DNA from: Oceanimonas doudoroffii
GTDB lineage: Bacteria; Pseudomonadota; Gammaproteobacteria; Enterobacterales; Aeromonadaceae
Direction: 5' to 3'
Length of the DNA: 64,000 bases
Assembly: GCF_002242685.1 (NCBI RefSeq)
Contig: NZ_NBIM01000001.1
Span: forward strand, 310,001-374,000
Below, piece after piece: positions 34,534 to 42,146 of the stretch (position 1 is its first letter; each line of letters opens with the position of its first letter). Both the position numbers and the translations under genes were made by a program. The notes beneath the pieces were generated by a model that did not search any database, was not told where the DNA came from, and saw only the letters and a list, made by a program, of their open reading frames with translations.

Positions 34534-35544
34534 ATGGGAAACAATCTACACGCTTTCGGCGGTTTCTTTAAAAAGAGTTTGTTAACAATTTCGCTGGGGG
34601 CCACCCTGGCCACCGCCCAGGTGAATGCCGAGACCCTGCGGGTGGCCGGCAACTTTGCCGTGGACCACTCCAGCACCCTGGCCATGGAAGTGTTTAAAAA
34701 GGAAGTCGAGACGGCCACCGACGGCGATATTGAAGTCAATCTGTTCCCGGCCATGCAGCTGGGCGGTGCCTCCGAGAACGTGGATCAGGTGCGTTCCGGT
34801 GTGCTCAACATGACCTGGATTGGTGCCTCTTTTCTGTCGCGCACCGTGCCCGAGCTGGAAGCGGTGAGCCTGCCGTTTCTGTTCAAGGACCGGGACACCG
34901 CCTTTAAGGTCATCGACGGCCGGGTAGGGGACCTGCTTAACGAAAAACTGGCTGACAAGGGCTTTGTGGCCCTGGGCTTTATGGAGCTGGGTCCGCGTCA
35001 CATCACCAACAGTGTGCGTCCTATCGAGTCCATTGATGACTTTGACGGCCTCAAGATTCGGCTGCAGCCCAACGAAACCCACCTCAAAACCTTCCGCGCC
35101 CTGGGTGCCAGCCCAACCTCCATGGGCATCAACGAGGTGTATTCCGCCCTGCAGCAGAAGGTGATCGACGGTCAGGAAAACCCCTTCAGCATCATTCGCA
35201 AAAACAACTACCAGGAAGTGCAGCAGTACCTGACCGATACCGGCCATTTCTTTGACTTTATTGTGGTGGTGGCCAACAAACGTCGCTTCGACAAGCTGTC
35301 CGATGCCGAGCAGCAGGCGGTGCGCCAGGCCATGGCCAAGGCGGTGGAGTGGCAGCGTGAAAAGGCCGCCGAGGAAGATTTGGAGTCCCGTGATCAGCTG
35401 GTGGCTGCCGGCATGAAATTCAACAGCGTCAGCCCCGAACTGCACCAGCGAATGCAGGAGAAGACCGCGGGCATTATCGACGAGCTGAAAGAGCGCCTCG
35501 GTGATGAACTGGTGAACGCCGTACTGGAGGACGCCAAGTCATGA
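34534..35544 (+). CDS. TRAP transporter substrate-binding protein (DctP family)
   Basis: The periplasmic receptor of a TRAP importer, 336 residues. A signal peptide runs to about residue 32 (ends ATAQVNA-ET). DctP-family features: FAVDHSSTLAMEVFKKEVE, LFPAMQLGGASENVDQVRSGVLNMTWIGASFL, the arginine-containing FDGLKIRLQPNETHLKTFRALGASPTSMGINEVYSALQQKVIDGQENPFS (ligand carboxylate-binding region). The ligand is probably an organic acid but is not identified. AAGGAGAAGGTA precedes the ATG. It overlaps the DctQ gene by four bases. This is the first gene of a block that also encodes DctQ, DctM and a racemase-superfamily enzyme. Confidence 0.92.
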   Translation: MGNNLHAFGGFFKKSLLTISLGATLATAQVNAETLRVAGNFAVDHSSTLAMEVFKKEVETATDGDIEVNLFPAMQLGGASENVDQVRSGVLNMTWIGASFLSRTVPELEAVSLPFLFKDRDTAFKVIDGRVGDLLNEKLADKGFVALGFMELGPRHITNSVRPIESIDDFDGLKIRLQPNETHLKTFRALGASPTSMGINEVYSALQQKVIDGQENPFSIIRKNNYQEVQQYLTDTGHFFDFIVVVANKRRFDKLSDAEQQAVRQAMAKAVEWQREKAAEEDLESRDQLVAAGMKFNSVSPELHQRMQEKTAGIIDELKERLGDELVNAVLEDAKS

Positions 35545-36098
35545 CAACCGGTCATTCCGAGCAGCCGCACATGCTGAACGGAGCCGGGCCTCTGCCTACA
35601 CCGGCGGCGCTTGTCCGCCGGTACCTGCTGAGGCTGGATGCAGCCTCCCGCTATACCATCTGCGTCTGTATGGCGGTGATGGTATTGCTGGTCTCGGCTC
35701 AGGTGTTCTGTCGTTATCTGCTGGCCGAATCCATCGACTGGGCCGACGAAATGTCGCGTCTGGCCTTTGTCTGGGCGGTGTTTCTGGCCATTCCCCATGG
35801 CCTCAAGCATGGCGTTCATGTGGGCATCGATGTGCTGACCAACAAGCTGTCTCCCCGTCTGCAGGAAGGCCTTAGCCGGCTGATGATGCTGGTTAGCGGA
35901 CTCTTGATGGTGGTGGTGTGTTACCAGGCGGTACTGGTGGCCATCGACGGTTGGGGTGAGCTGATGCCCACCATTCCGGTCAGTGCCTCGGTGTTCTACA
36001 TCCCGGTGATGCTGAGCTGTGGCCATGGCCTGCTGCATCTGTTGTTCATGGCCTGGCAAGGCGCCCATGTCTGGGCTGACAAGGAGGAAGCCGCATGA
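35541..36098 (+). CDS. TRAP transporter small permease (DctQ family)
   Basis: The small membrane subunit, 185 residues, with four membrane segments at roughly 40-62, 76-95, 112-132 and 153-172. The family motif SAQVFCRYLLAESIDWADEMSRLAFVWAVFLA is clear, with the conserved Arg/Tyr and Glu that contact the large permease. It overlaps DctP and DctM genes by four bases on each side (ATGA), indicating coupled translation of the three subunits. Confidence 0.92.
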   Translation: MTTGHSEQPHMLNGAGPLPTPAALVRRYLLRLDAASRYTICVCMAVMVLLVSAQVFCRYLLAESIDWADEMSRLAFVWAVFLAIPHGLKHGVHVGIDVLTNKLSPRLQEGLSRLMMLVSGLLMVVVCYQAVLVAIDGWGELMPTIPVSASVFYIPVMLSCGHGLLHLLFMAWQGAHVWADKEEAA

Positions 36099-37375
36099 CC
36101 ACACTGGCGATTATCCTGTTCCTGGTGCTGGCCCTGCTGGGCATGCCCCTGGCCTTTTCTCTGGGCCTGGCGGCCCTGGGGGGACTGGCCTGGAGCGGCA
36201 TTGAACTGTCGGTGCTGCCCCAGCGCATGATGCACGCGGTCAACTCCTTTCCGCTGATGGCGATTCCGCTGTTCATGCTGGCGGGTGAGCTGATGGTGGG
36301 CGGTCAGGTGATGCAACGCACCATCGACTTTGCCAATGCTTTCGTCGGCCGGGTCAAGGGCGGTCTGGCCCACGTCACCCTGCTGTCCGGTCTGGGCCTG
36401 GCCTCGGTTACCGGTGCTGCCGTGGCGGGCGCCAGTGCCCTGGGCACCACCATGATGCCGGCGATGAAAAAGCACTACGACGCGGGCTTTGGCTCGGCGG
36501 TGGTGGCCTCGGCGTCCAACCTGGGACCCATCATTCCGCCCAGCGCGGCCATGATTGTCTACGCCCTGATGGCCGGCTCCTCGGTCTCCGTGGGTGGCCT
36601 GTTCATGGCGGGTGTGGTGCCCGGTGTGCTGCTGGTGGTGGGCATGATGGTGCTGTCGACCTGGATTGCGCACCGCAAGGGCTATCCGCCCACGGGTGAA
36701 CCCTTCAGCCTGAAGAACCTGCTGGTGCAGACCAAACGGGCCGGGGCCATCATGCTGATGCCGGTGATCGTTATCGGCGGCATTGTTGGTGGTGTGTTTA
36801 CCGCCACCGAAGGGGCGGCCATCGCCGTGGTTTACGCCTTTGTCATCGGCAAGTGGATTACCCGCAAGCTGGAATGGGTGGACTTGCCCGGCTGCATGTT
36901 CCGTGCCGCCCTGACCTCGGCGGTGGTGGGAGCGCTGATCGCCTTTGCGACGCCGCTGACCTTCCTGTTCACCATCGATCTCATTCCGATGCGCCTGTCG
37001 GAGCTCATTCAGAGCATCACCGACAACCCACAGGTGTTCCTGGCGTTGGTGATGGCGATGTTGCTGGTGGTGGGCATGTTCCTGGAATCAAACGCGGCCT
37101 ACATCATGCTGGTGCCGCTGTTTGCGCCCATCGCGCTGGCCTACGGTATCGACCCGCTGTATTTCGGCTTTCTGTTCGTGTTCAACCTGGTGATCGGCAT
37201 GATGACGCCGCCGGTCGGGGTGTTGCTGTTCGTGATATGCGGCATCGCCAAAATACCCATGTCTCAACTATTGCGTTACGTCTGGCCCTTTATTGCCCTG
37301 CAATACCTGGTGCTGGCGCTGTGCTGGATTTTCCCCGAGGTAGTGACGGCCCTGCCGCACGCCCTGGGTTACTGA
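36095..37375 (+). CDS. TRAP transporter large permease (DctM family)
   Basis: The large membrane subunit that carries the substrate with sodium, 426 residues and about 12 hydrophobic segments. DctM signatures: PLMAIPLFMLAGELMVGGQVMQRTIDFANAFVGRVKGGLAHVTLLSGLGLASVTGAAVAGASALGTTMMPAM (residue run shown in parts elsewhere in the family), SNLGPIIPPSAAMIVYALMAGSSVSVGGLFMAGVVPG, TEGAAIAVVYAF and NLVIGMMTPPVGVLLFV. The two helical-hairpin regions carrying the conserved Asn/Pro (SNLGPIIPPS and MTPPVG) bind Na+ in related structures. It ends 38 bases before the next gene with no terminator between. Confidence 0.93.
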   Translation: MTTLAIILFLVLALLGMPLAFSLGLAALGGLAWSGIELSVLPQRMMHAVNSFPLMAIPLFMLAGELMVGGQVMQRTIDFANAFVGRVKGGLAHVTLLSGLGLASVTGAAVAGASALGTTMMPAMKKHYDAGFGSAVVASASNLGPIIPPSAAMIVYALMAGSSVSVGGLFMAGVVPGVLLVVGMMVLSTWIAHRKGYPPTGEPFSLKNLLVQTKRAGAIMLMPVIVIGGIVGGVFTATEGAAIAVVYAFVIGKWITRKLEWVDLPGCMFRAALTSAVVGALIAFATPLTFLFTIDLIPMRLSELIQSITDNPQVFLALVMAMLLVVGMFLESNAAYIMLVPLFAPIALAYGIDPLYFGFLFVFNLVIGMMTPPVGVLLFVICGIAKIPMSQLLRYVWPFIALQYLVLALCWIFPEVVTALPHALGY

Positions 37376-37413
37376 TAACTGAATGAAACATAATGACAAG
37401 CAAGGAGCTAACC

Positions 37414-38145
37414 ATGACCAATCGTACTCTGCTGGGCGTACTGACCCCTTCTTCTAACACCACTCTGGAGCCGGTAACCGGCGATATTCTGCATGGCGTT
37501 AACGGTGTCAGCGCCCACTTTGGCCGCCTCAAGGTGACCGAGATCTCCCTGACCGACCAGGCCCTGAGCCAGTTCGACAACGAGCCTTTCCTGCAGGCAT
37601 CCCGGCTGCTGGCCGATGCCAAGGTGCAGTCCATCACCTGGAGTGGCACCTCTTCCGGCTGGCGTGGCTTTCAGGATGACGAGATCCTGTGTAAGGCCAT
37701 TACCGACGCCACCGGCATTCCGGCCACCACCTCGGTGCTGGCGCTGAACGAGCTGTTTGCACTGACCGGTGTCAAGCGCTTTGGCCTGGTGACCCCTTAT
37801 CTGCACGAGGTGCAGAAAAAGGTGGTGGCCACCTATGCCGATGCCGGCTTTGGCTGTGTCGCCGAGCGTCACCTCAATGACAAGGGCAACTTTTCCTTCT
37901 CCGAGGTGAGCGAGGACACCATCGAGCAAATGGTGCGCGAAGTGGCGGCCGAAGGCCAGTGTGACGCCATCACCATTTTCTGTACCAACCTGCGCGGTGC
38001 CCGCGTGGCGGCGCGGCTGGAACAGGAACTGGGACTGCCCATCTACGACACCGTCTCTACCGGGGTGTGGAAGGGCATGCTGCTGGCCGATGCAGATCCG
38101 AGCCAGATCCAGGGCTGGGGTTCTTTATTTTCGGTTAAACCGTAA
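37414..38145 (+). CDS. Arylmalonate decarboxylase/maleate isomerase superfamily enzyme
   Basis: A 243-residue member of the Asp/Glu racemase fold. The start GVLTPSSNTTLEPV matches maleate isomerases (PSSNTTxE). However, the position of the first catalytic cysteine is glycine: the loop reads WSGTSSGWRG (G78), as in arylmalonate decarboxylase (GTSLSFYRG, G74). The second cysteine is present in TIFCTNLRG (C190; C188 in the decarboxylase). So a one-cysteine decarboxylase-like or lyase-like reaction fits better than isomerisation or racemisation. AAGGAGCTAACC precedes ATG 37414. It is the last gene of TRAP block 1, so its substrate is probably the imported compound or a product of it. Confidence 0.75.
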   Translation: MTNRTLLGVLTPSSNTTLEPVTGDILHGVNGVSAHFGRLKVTEISLTDQALSQFDNEPFLQASRLLADAKVQSITWSGTSSGWRGFQDDEILCKAITDATGIPATTSVLALNELFALTGVKRFGLVTPYLHEVQKKVVATYADAGFGCVAERHLNDKGNFSFSEVSEDTIEQMVREVAAEGQCDAITIFCTNLRGARVAARLEQELGLPIYDTVSTGVWKGMLLADADPSQIQGWGSLFSVKP

Positions 38146-38158
38146 TTATATATTATAT

Positions 38159-38236
38159 AATTCATAAATAAGGCGGCCCGCCCGGATTGGGTAACACCTC
38201 TTAGCGGGCTGCCACAGTGATTTCTTATTCATAATT
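38159..38236. promoter_or_regulatory. Operator half-site candidates upstream of the GntR gene
   Basis: AATTCATAA at 38159-38167 and ATTCATAATT at 38227-38236 repeat the ATTCATAAT/ATTATGAAT core found in front of the two TRAP-locus blocks. They flank a hairpin and lie about 170 and 97 bases before the regulator start, as expected for autoregulation. The half-sites are less extended than those at 34476 and 39351. Confidence 0.4.
38172..38213 (+). terminator. Hairpin after TRAP block 1
   Basis: GGCGGCCCGC (38172-38181) pairs with GCGGGCTGCC (38204-38213) with one G-U pair and a 22-base loop. It follows the racemase-superfamily gene by 27 bases. The following sequence has only a short T stretch, so it is a modest terminator or an mRNA end-protecting hairpin. 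Confidence 0.45.
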
Positions 38237-38332
38237 CGATCGGGATCACCCTTGTCCGCCTCGGTCATACCGTTTTAGCCGGCAAGGGATTAAGGTACTC
38301 GATCACTAACATTCATATAACAGGAGCACGAT

Positions 38333-39028
38333 ATGGCAAGCAGTGGTAACACTCTGGGCCAAAGTTCCCTGCGGCGACGCTCATTGCATGAGGAAGTGGC
38401 CGACTGCGTGCGCACCATGATCATCGAAGGTGAGCTGAAGGAAGGGGAGCGCATCAACGAGCCGGCGCTGTGCAAGCAGCTGGATATCTCCCGAACCCCG
38501 TTGCGGGAAGCCCTCAAGGTATTGAACTCCGAAGGTATTGTGACCATTGAGCCCAACCGGGGCGCCCGGGTGGCGGTGATCACGCCGGAGGAAATTCGTG
38601 AACACTTTGAAATTATCTGCTCCCTGGAGCGTCGTGCCGCCGAGCTCACCGCCGAGCGTGCCACGGCCGCCGATCTGGAACAGCTGACCCGGCTGCAGCA
38701 GCAGCTGGAAGGCTACCATCAGGCTCAGGACAAGCAGCATTACTTTGAAATCAATCAGCATATTCATCGCCTGATCATCGAGCTGGCCGGCAACGACACC
38801 CTGATCCAGCTGCATCACCAGTTGATGAACAAGGTTAGCCGCGGCCGCTATCTGGCCATCGACTTTCATCATCGCTGGGACGAGTCCGTGGCCGAGCACC
38901 AGGCACTGCTGGAAGCCCTCAAGGCCGGTGACGGCGATCGGGCCGGCCGCATTCTGGCCGAGCACGTGATGCACACCGGCAACTTGCTGGTGCAGGAACT
39001 GGAGCAAAAACAACAAAAAGCGGGCTAA
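38333..39028 (+). CDS. GntR-family regulator, FCD (FadR-like) subfamily
   Basis: A 231-residue transcription regulator. The N-terminal winged helix (about 14-80) reads SLHEEVADCVRTMIIEGELKEGERINEPALCKQLDISRTPLREALKVLNSEGIVTIEPNRGARV in overlapping family motifs; the C-terminal FCD effector domain (about 95-225) has the metal-ligand pattern D/N...H...H: NQHIHRLIIELAGN, HHRWDESVAEHQALLEALKAGD and AEHVMHTGN. FCD regulators sense organic acids and repress breakdown operons. CAGGAGCACGAT precedes the ATG. Sitting between TRAP block 1 and the hydantoinase block, it most likely controls both through the shared AT-rich motif. Confidence 0.92.
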   Translation: MASSGNTLGQSSLRRRSLHEEVADCVRTMIIEGELKEGERINEPALCKQLDISRTPLREALKVLNSEGIVTIEPNRGARVAVITPEEIREHFEIICSLERRAAELTAERATAADLEQLTRLQQQLEGYHQAQDKQHYFEINQHIHRLIIELAGNDTLIQLHHQLMNKVSRGRYLAIDFHHRWDESVAEHQALLEALKAGDGDRAGRILAEHVMHTGNLLVQELEQKQQKAG

Positions 39029-39406
39029 GCCGCTGGCCAGGGCGGCGCCAGGCCCCGCTCTTGTTTTTTTGATGGTTTCTTCGTTTTTCTTTTTCTCTCT
39101 TTAACCTTCCTTTCTTCCTTTCTGCCAGCCGGTGCTCCGGCTGTTGCCTGACCGTCTTGGCTTTCCTCCCAACTGCCGGTCACGACATCGTGCTTCCGCG
39201 ATAGCCAGTGGTTTCTCAGTTGGTCTTCATATGAGGCGTGCCAGCTTTTTGCACAAAACTCGTTTGTTAACGATTTGTTTTATTTGTGCGACCCCGTTCA
39301 CATTCCCGTTACTGCCGGTTTGAAAGCCTCAATAAGCAATGATTAATTACATATACATAATTATGAATGCAATCTAGTGGATTAGAACAACATCAAGGAG
39401 TGACCC
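39029..39406. other. 378-base intergenic region before the hydantoinase gene
   Basis: Begins with an imperfect GC-rich hairpin region and a T7 run (about 39017-39070) that could end gntR transcription. It continues with a strongly pyrimidine-rich tract, TTTCTTCGTTTTTCTTTTTC and following, to about 39125. The last 70 bases are AT-rich and carry the operator candidate at 39351-39370 and a good ribosome site (CAAGGAGTGACCC) for the hydantoinase gene. No coding region is convincing here. Confidence 0.6.
39351..39370. promoter_or_regulatory. AT-rich operator candidate upstream of the hydantoinase operon
   Basis: ATATACATAATTATGAATGC contains the perfect 10-base palindrome CATAATTATG and matches 34476-34495 at 18 of 20 positions. 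It lies 37 bases before the hydantoinase start. Proposed site for the GntR/FCD regulator encoded just upstream. Confidence 0.6.
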
Positions 39407-40828
39407 ATGTCTGAGTTTGATCTGGTGATTCGAAACGGCCGCATTGCCACCGCCGCCGACGTGACCGACTGTGATATCGGTATCAAGGACGGCCGCATCG
39501 TGGCCCTGGGCCTGAACCTGGGCGAGGGCCAGGAAGAGATTGATGCCAGCGGCAAGCTGGTGCTGCCGGGCGGCGTGGACGCCCACTGTCACCTGGATCA
39601 ACCGATGCCGGACGGCCTGCGCATGGCCGACGATTTCTATACCGGCACCCGCTCCGCCGCCTGTGGCGGCACCACCACCGTCATGCCCTTCGCGGCCCAG
39701 GAAAAGGGCCAGTCGCTGAAAGCGGCGGTAGAGGATTATCATCGTCGCGCCGAGGGCAAGGCGGTGGTGGACTACGCCTTTCACCTGATCGTGAGTGACC
39801 CGACCGAAAAAGTGCTCAAGGAAGAGCTGCCGGAGCTGATTCGCCAGGGCTGTACTTCGTTCAAGATTTACATGACCTACGACGACCTCAAGCTCAATGA
39901 CGGTCAGATCCTCGACGTACTGGCGCTGGCCCGGGACGAGGGCGCCATGGCCATGATCCACGCCGAGAACGCCGACTGCATCGGCTGGCTGACCAAGCGG
40001 CTGATCGACGCCGGTCATACCGCCCCCAAATACCACGCCGCCGCCCGCCCCATGCTGGTGGAGCGGGAAGCGACCCACAGGGCCATTGCCCTGTCCGAGC
40101 TGGTGGACGTGCCCATTCTGATCGTGCACGTGTCCGGTGAGGAAGCGGTGGAGCAAATTCGCTGGGCTCGCAGTAAGGGCATCAGCATCTATGCTGAGAC
40201 CTGCCCCCAGTATCTGTTCCTCACCGCCGAAGATCTGGGCATTGACGGCTACGAAGGCGCCAAGTGCGTGTGCAGCCCGCCGCCCCGGGACGAGGCCAAC
40301 CAGCAGGTGATCTGGGACGGCCTGGAAGACGGCCTGTTTACCATCTTCTCCTCCGATCATGCGCCGTTCCGCTACGAGGACCCTCAGGGCAAGAAGCCGA
40401 ACGGCGAAGAGGTGGACTTCCCCTACATTCCCAACGGTATTCCTGGCCTGGAAACCCGCTTGCCGCTGCTGTTCTCCGAAGGTGTCAACAAGGGCCGCAT
40501 TACCCTTAACCGCTTTGTCGAGCTGACCGCCACCAACCCGGCCAAGCTCTACGGCCTGTATCCACAAAAGGGCAGCATTGCCGTGGGCGCCGATGCCGAC
40601 ATTGCCATCTGGGACCCCAAGCGTGAGGTGGTCATTCAGAACGAGTTGCTGCACCACGACGTGGATTACACCCCCTACGAGGGCCAGGCGGTGACCGGCT
40701 GGCCGGTACTGACCTTGAGCCGGGGCCGGGTGGTGTGGCGCGATGGTGAGGTGCTGGGCCAGGCCGGTGACGGCCGCTTTTTGCCCTGCGGCAAGCCGGA
40801 CATGGCCAAGCCCAAGGTACGCCGCTGA
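39407..40828 (+). CDS. D-hydantoinase/dihydropyrimidinase-family cyclic amidohydrolase
   Basis: A 473-residue zinc amidohydrolase that opens cyclic amides such as dihydropyrimidines, hydantoins or imides. Metal ligands are visible: GGVDAHCHLDQP (HxH at 60-62), the carboxylated lysine in SFKIYMTY (K153), histidines in MIHAENAD and LIVHVSGEEAVEQI, and the aspartate in FSSDHAPF. Substrate-loop features (TTVMPFAAQ, PKYHAAARP) fit the D-hydantoinase group rather than allantoinase, but the substrate cannot be fixed by eye. CAAGGAGTGACCC gives a strong ribosome site. It leads the second block of the locus, followed by an aminotransferase and TRAP genes. Confidence 0.92.
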   Translation: MSEFDLVIRNGRIATAADVTDCDIGIKDGRIVALGLNLGEGQEEIDASGKLVLPGGVDAHCHLDQPMPDGLRMADDFYTGTRSAACGGTTTVMPFAAQEKGQSLKAAVEDYHRRAEGKAVVDYAFHLIVSDPTEKVLKEELPELIRQGCTSFKIYMTYDDLKLNDGQILDVLALARDEGAMAMIHAENADCIGWLTKRLIDAGHTAPKYHAAARPMLVEREATHRAIALSELVDVPILIVHVSGEEAVEQIRWARSKGISIYAETCPQYLFLTAEDLGIDGYEGAKCVCSPPPRDEANQQVIWDGLEDGLFTIFSSDHAPFRYEDPQGKKPNGEEVDFPYIPNGIPGLETRLPLLFSEGVNKGRITLNRFVELTATNPAKLYGLYPQKGSIAVGADADIAIWDPKREVVIQNELLHHDVDYTPYEGQAVTGWPVLTLSRGRVVWRDGEVLGQAGDGRFLPCGKPDMAKPKVRR

Positions 40829-40905
40829 GCGTCAGGGAACGATTTCGGGCAGGGTGAACCGGGACGGTTCACTCGCCCATCAACTGAGCAGTTCAAGGAG
40901 TGAAT

Positions 40906-42072
40906 ATGTCATACAAAAGCGGGCGTCATTTTCTGCAGATCCCGGGCCCTTCACCGGTGCCGGAGCGTCTGGTTCGCGCCATGTCACAAGCGGTGATCGA
41001 TCACCGCGGGCCGGAGTTCGGAGAGCTGGGCCGTGACGTGCTGGCCGGCATCAAGCGCATTTTCCAGACCGACAGCCCGGTGGTGATTTATCCCGCCTCC
41101 GGCACCGGTGCCTGGGAAGCGGCTCTGGTCAATACCCTGAGTCCGGGCGACCGAGTGCTGATGTGTGAAACCGGCCAGTTCGCCACCCTCTGGCATGAGC
41201 TGGCCACTCGTCTGGGCGTGGAAGTGGAGTTCCTGCCCGGCGACTGGCGCCACGGGGCCGATCCGGTTGCCATTGCCGAGCGCCTGAGCCGGGACACCGA
41301 GCATCACATTCAGGCGGTGTGCGTAGTGCACAACGAAACCTCCACCGGCGTGACCAGCCGCATTGCCGATATTCGCCAGGCCATTAACGGCACCGGCCAT
41401 CCGGCGCTGTTTATGGTCGACACCATCTCCGGTCTGGCCTCGGCCGAATACAAGCACGATGAATGGGGCGTGGATGTGACCGTGTCCGGCTCCCAGAAGG
41501 GCCTGATGCTGCCGCCGGGCATCAGCTTCAACGCCCTGAGCGACAAGGCCCTGGCTCGCAGCAAGCAGTCCGCTTTGCCTAAGTCCTACTGGGACTGGGC
41601 GTCCATGCTGGCGGGCAACGCCACCGGCTATTTCCCCTACACGCCCGCCACCAACCTGCTCTATGGCCTGAAGGAAGCCATCGCCATGCTGGAAGAGGAA
41701 GGCCTGGATAACATCTTTGCCCGTCACCAGCGTCACGCCGAGGCCACTCGCCGGGCGGTGCAGGCCTGGGGTCTGGAAGTGCTGTGCCTCAATCCCGAGG
41801 AATACAGCCCGGTGCTGACCACGGTACTGCTGCCGGAAGGCCAGGATGCCGACGCCCTGCGCAAGGTCATTCTGGAGCGCTTCGATATGTCGCTGGGAGC
41901 GGGCCTTGGCAAGCTCAAGGGCCGGGTGTTCCGCATCGGTCATCTGGGCGACATCAACGATCTGACCCTGCTCGGCACCCTGGCCGGCGTCGAGATGGGC
42001 CTGGTGGCGGCGGGCGTGCCCCACAGCCCGGGTGGCGTTCAGGCCGCCATGCGTTTTCTTGCCGACCACTAA
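40906..42072 (+). CDS. Class-V aminotransferase (alanine/serine-glyoxylate type)
   Basis: A 388-residue PLP enzyme of the class-V group that includes alanine-glyoxylate, serine-glyoxylate and ureidoglycine-glyoxylate aminotransferases. Features: IPGPSPVPERLVRAMSQAVIDHRGPEFGEL at the N-terminus, YPASGTGAWEAALVN (cofactor phosphate loop), VHNETSTGV, DTISGLASAEYKHDEWGVDVTVSGSQKGLMLPPG with the PLP lysine (K198), and the C-terminal FRIGHLGDINDLTLLGTLAGVEMGL. ATG 40906 has AAGGAGTGAAT; GTG 40900 is the alternative. In this setting it could remove the amino group from an intermediate using glyoxylate or pyruvate. A hairpin follows before the next TRAP gene. Confidence 0.9.
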   Translation: MSYKSGRHFLQIPGPSPVPERLVRAMSQAVIDHRGPEFGELGRDVLAGIKRIFQTDSPVVIYPASGTGAWEAALVNTLSPGDRVLMCETGQFATLWHELATRLGVEVEFLPGDWRHGADPVAIAERLSRDTEHHIQAVCVVHNETSTGVTSRIADIRQAINGTGHPALFMVDTISGLASAEYKHDEWGVDVTVSGSQKGLMLPPGISFNALSDKALARSKQSALPKSYWDWASMLAGNATGYFPYTPATNLLYGLKEAIAMLEEEGLDNIFARHQRHAEATRRAVQAWGLEVLCLNPEEYSPVLTTVLLPEGQDADALRKVILERFDMSLGAGLGKLKGRVFRIGHLGDINDLTLLGTLAGVEMGLVAAGVPHSPGGVQAAMRFLADH

Positions 42073-42081
42073 GTGATTGCG

Positions 42082-42103
42082 GTGGCCCGCATGAGCGGGC
42101 CAC
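42082..42103 (+). other. Intercistronic hairpin before TRAP receptor 2
   Basis: GTGGCCCGC (42082-42090) and GCGGGCCAC (42095-42103) form a perfect 9-bp stem with an ATGA loop. No U-tract follows, so it is more likely an mRNA processing or stability element than a full terminator. Confidence 0.5.
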
Positions 42104-42146
42104 TTACTCATGCCATTGGGCATATTCAAGGAAGGAGAGTCTCATC

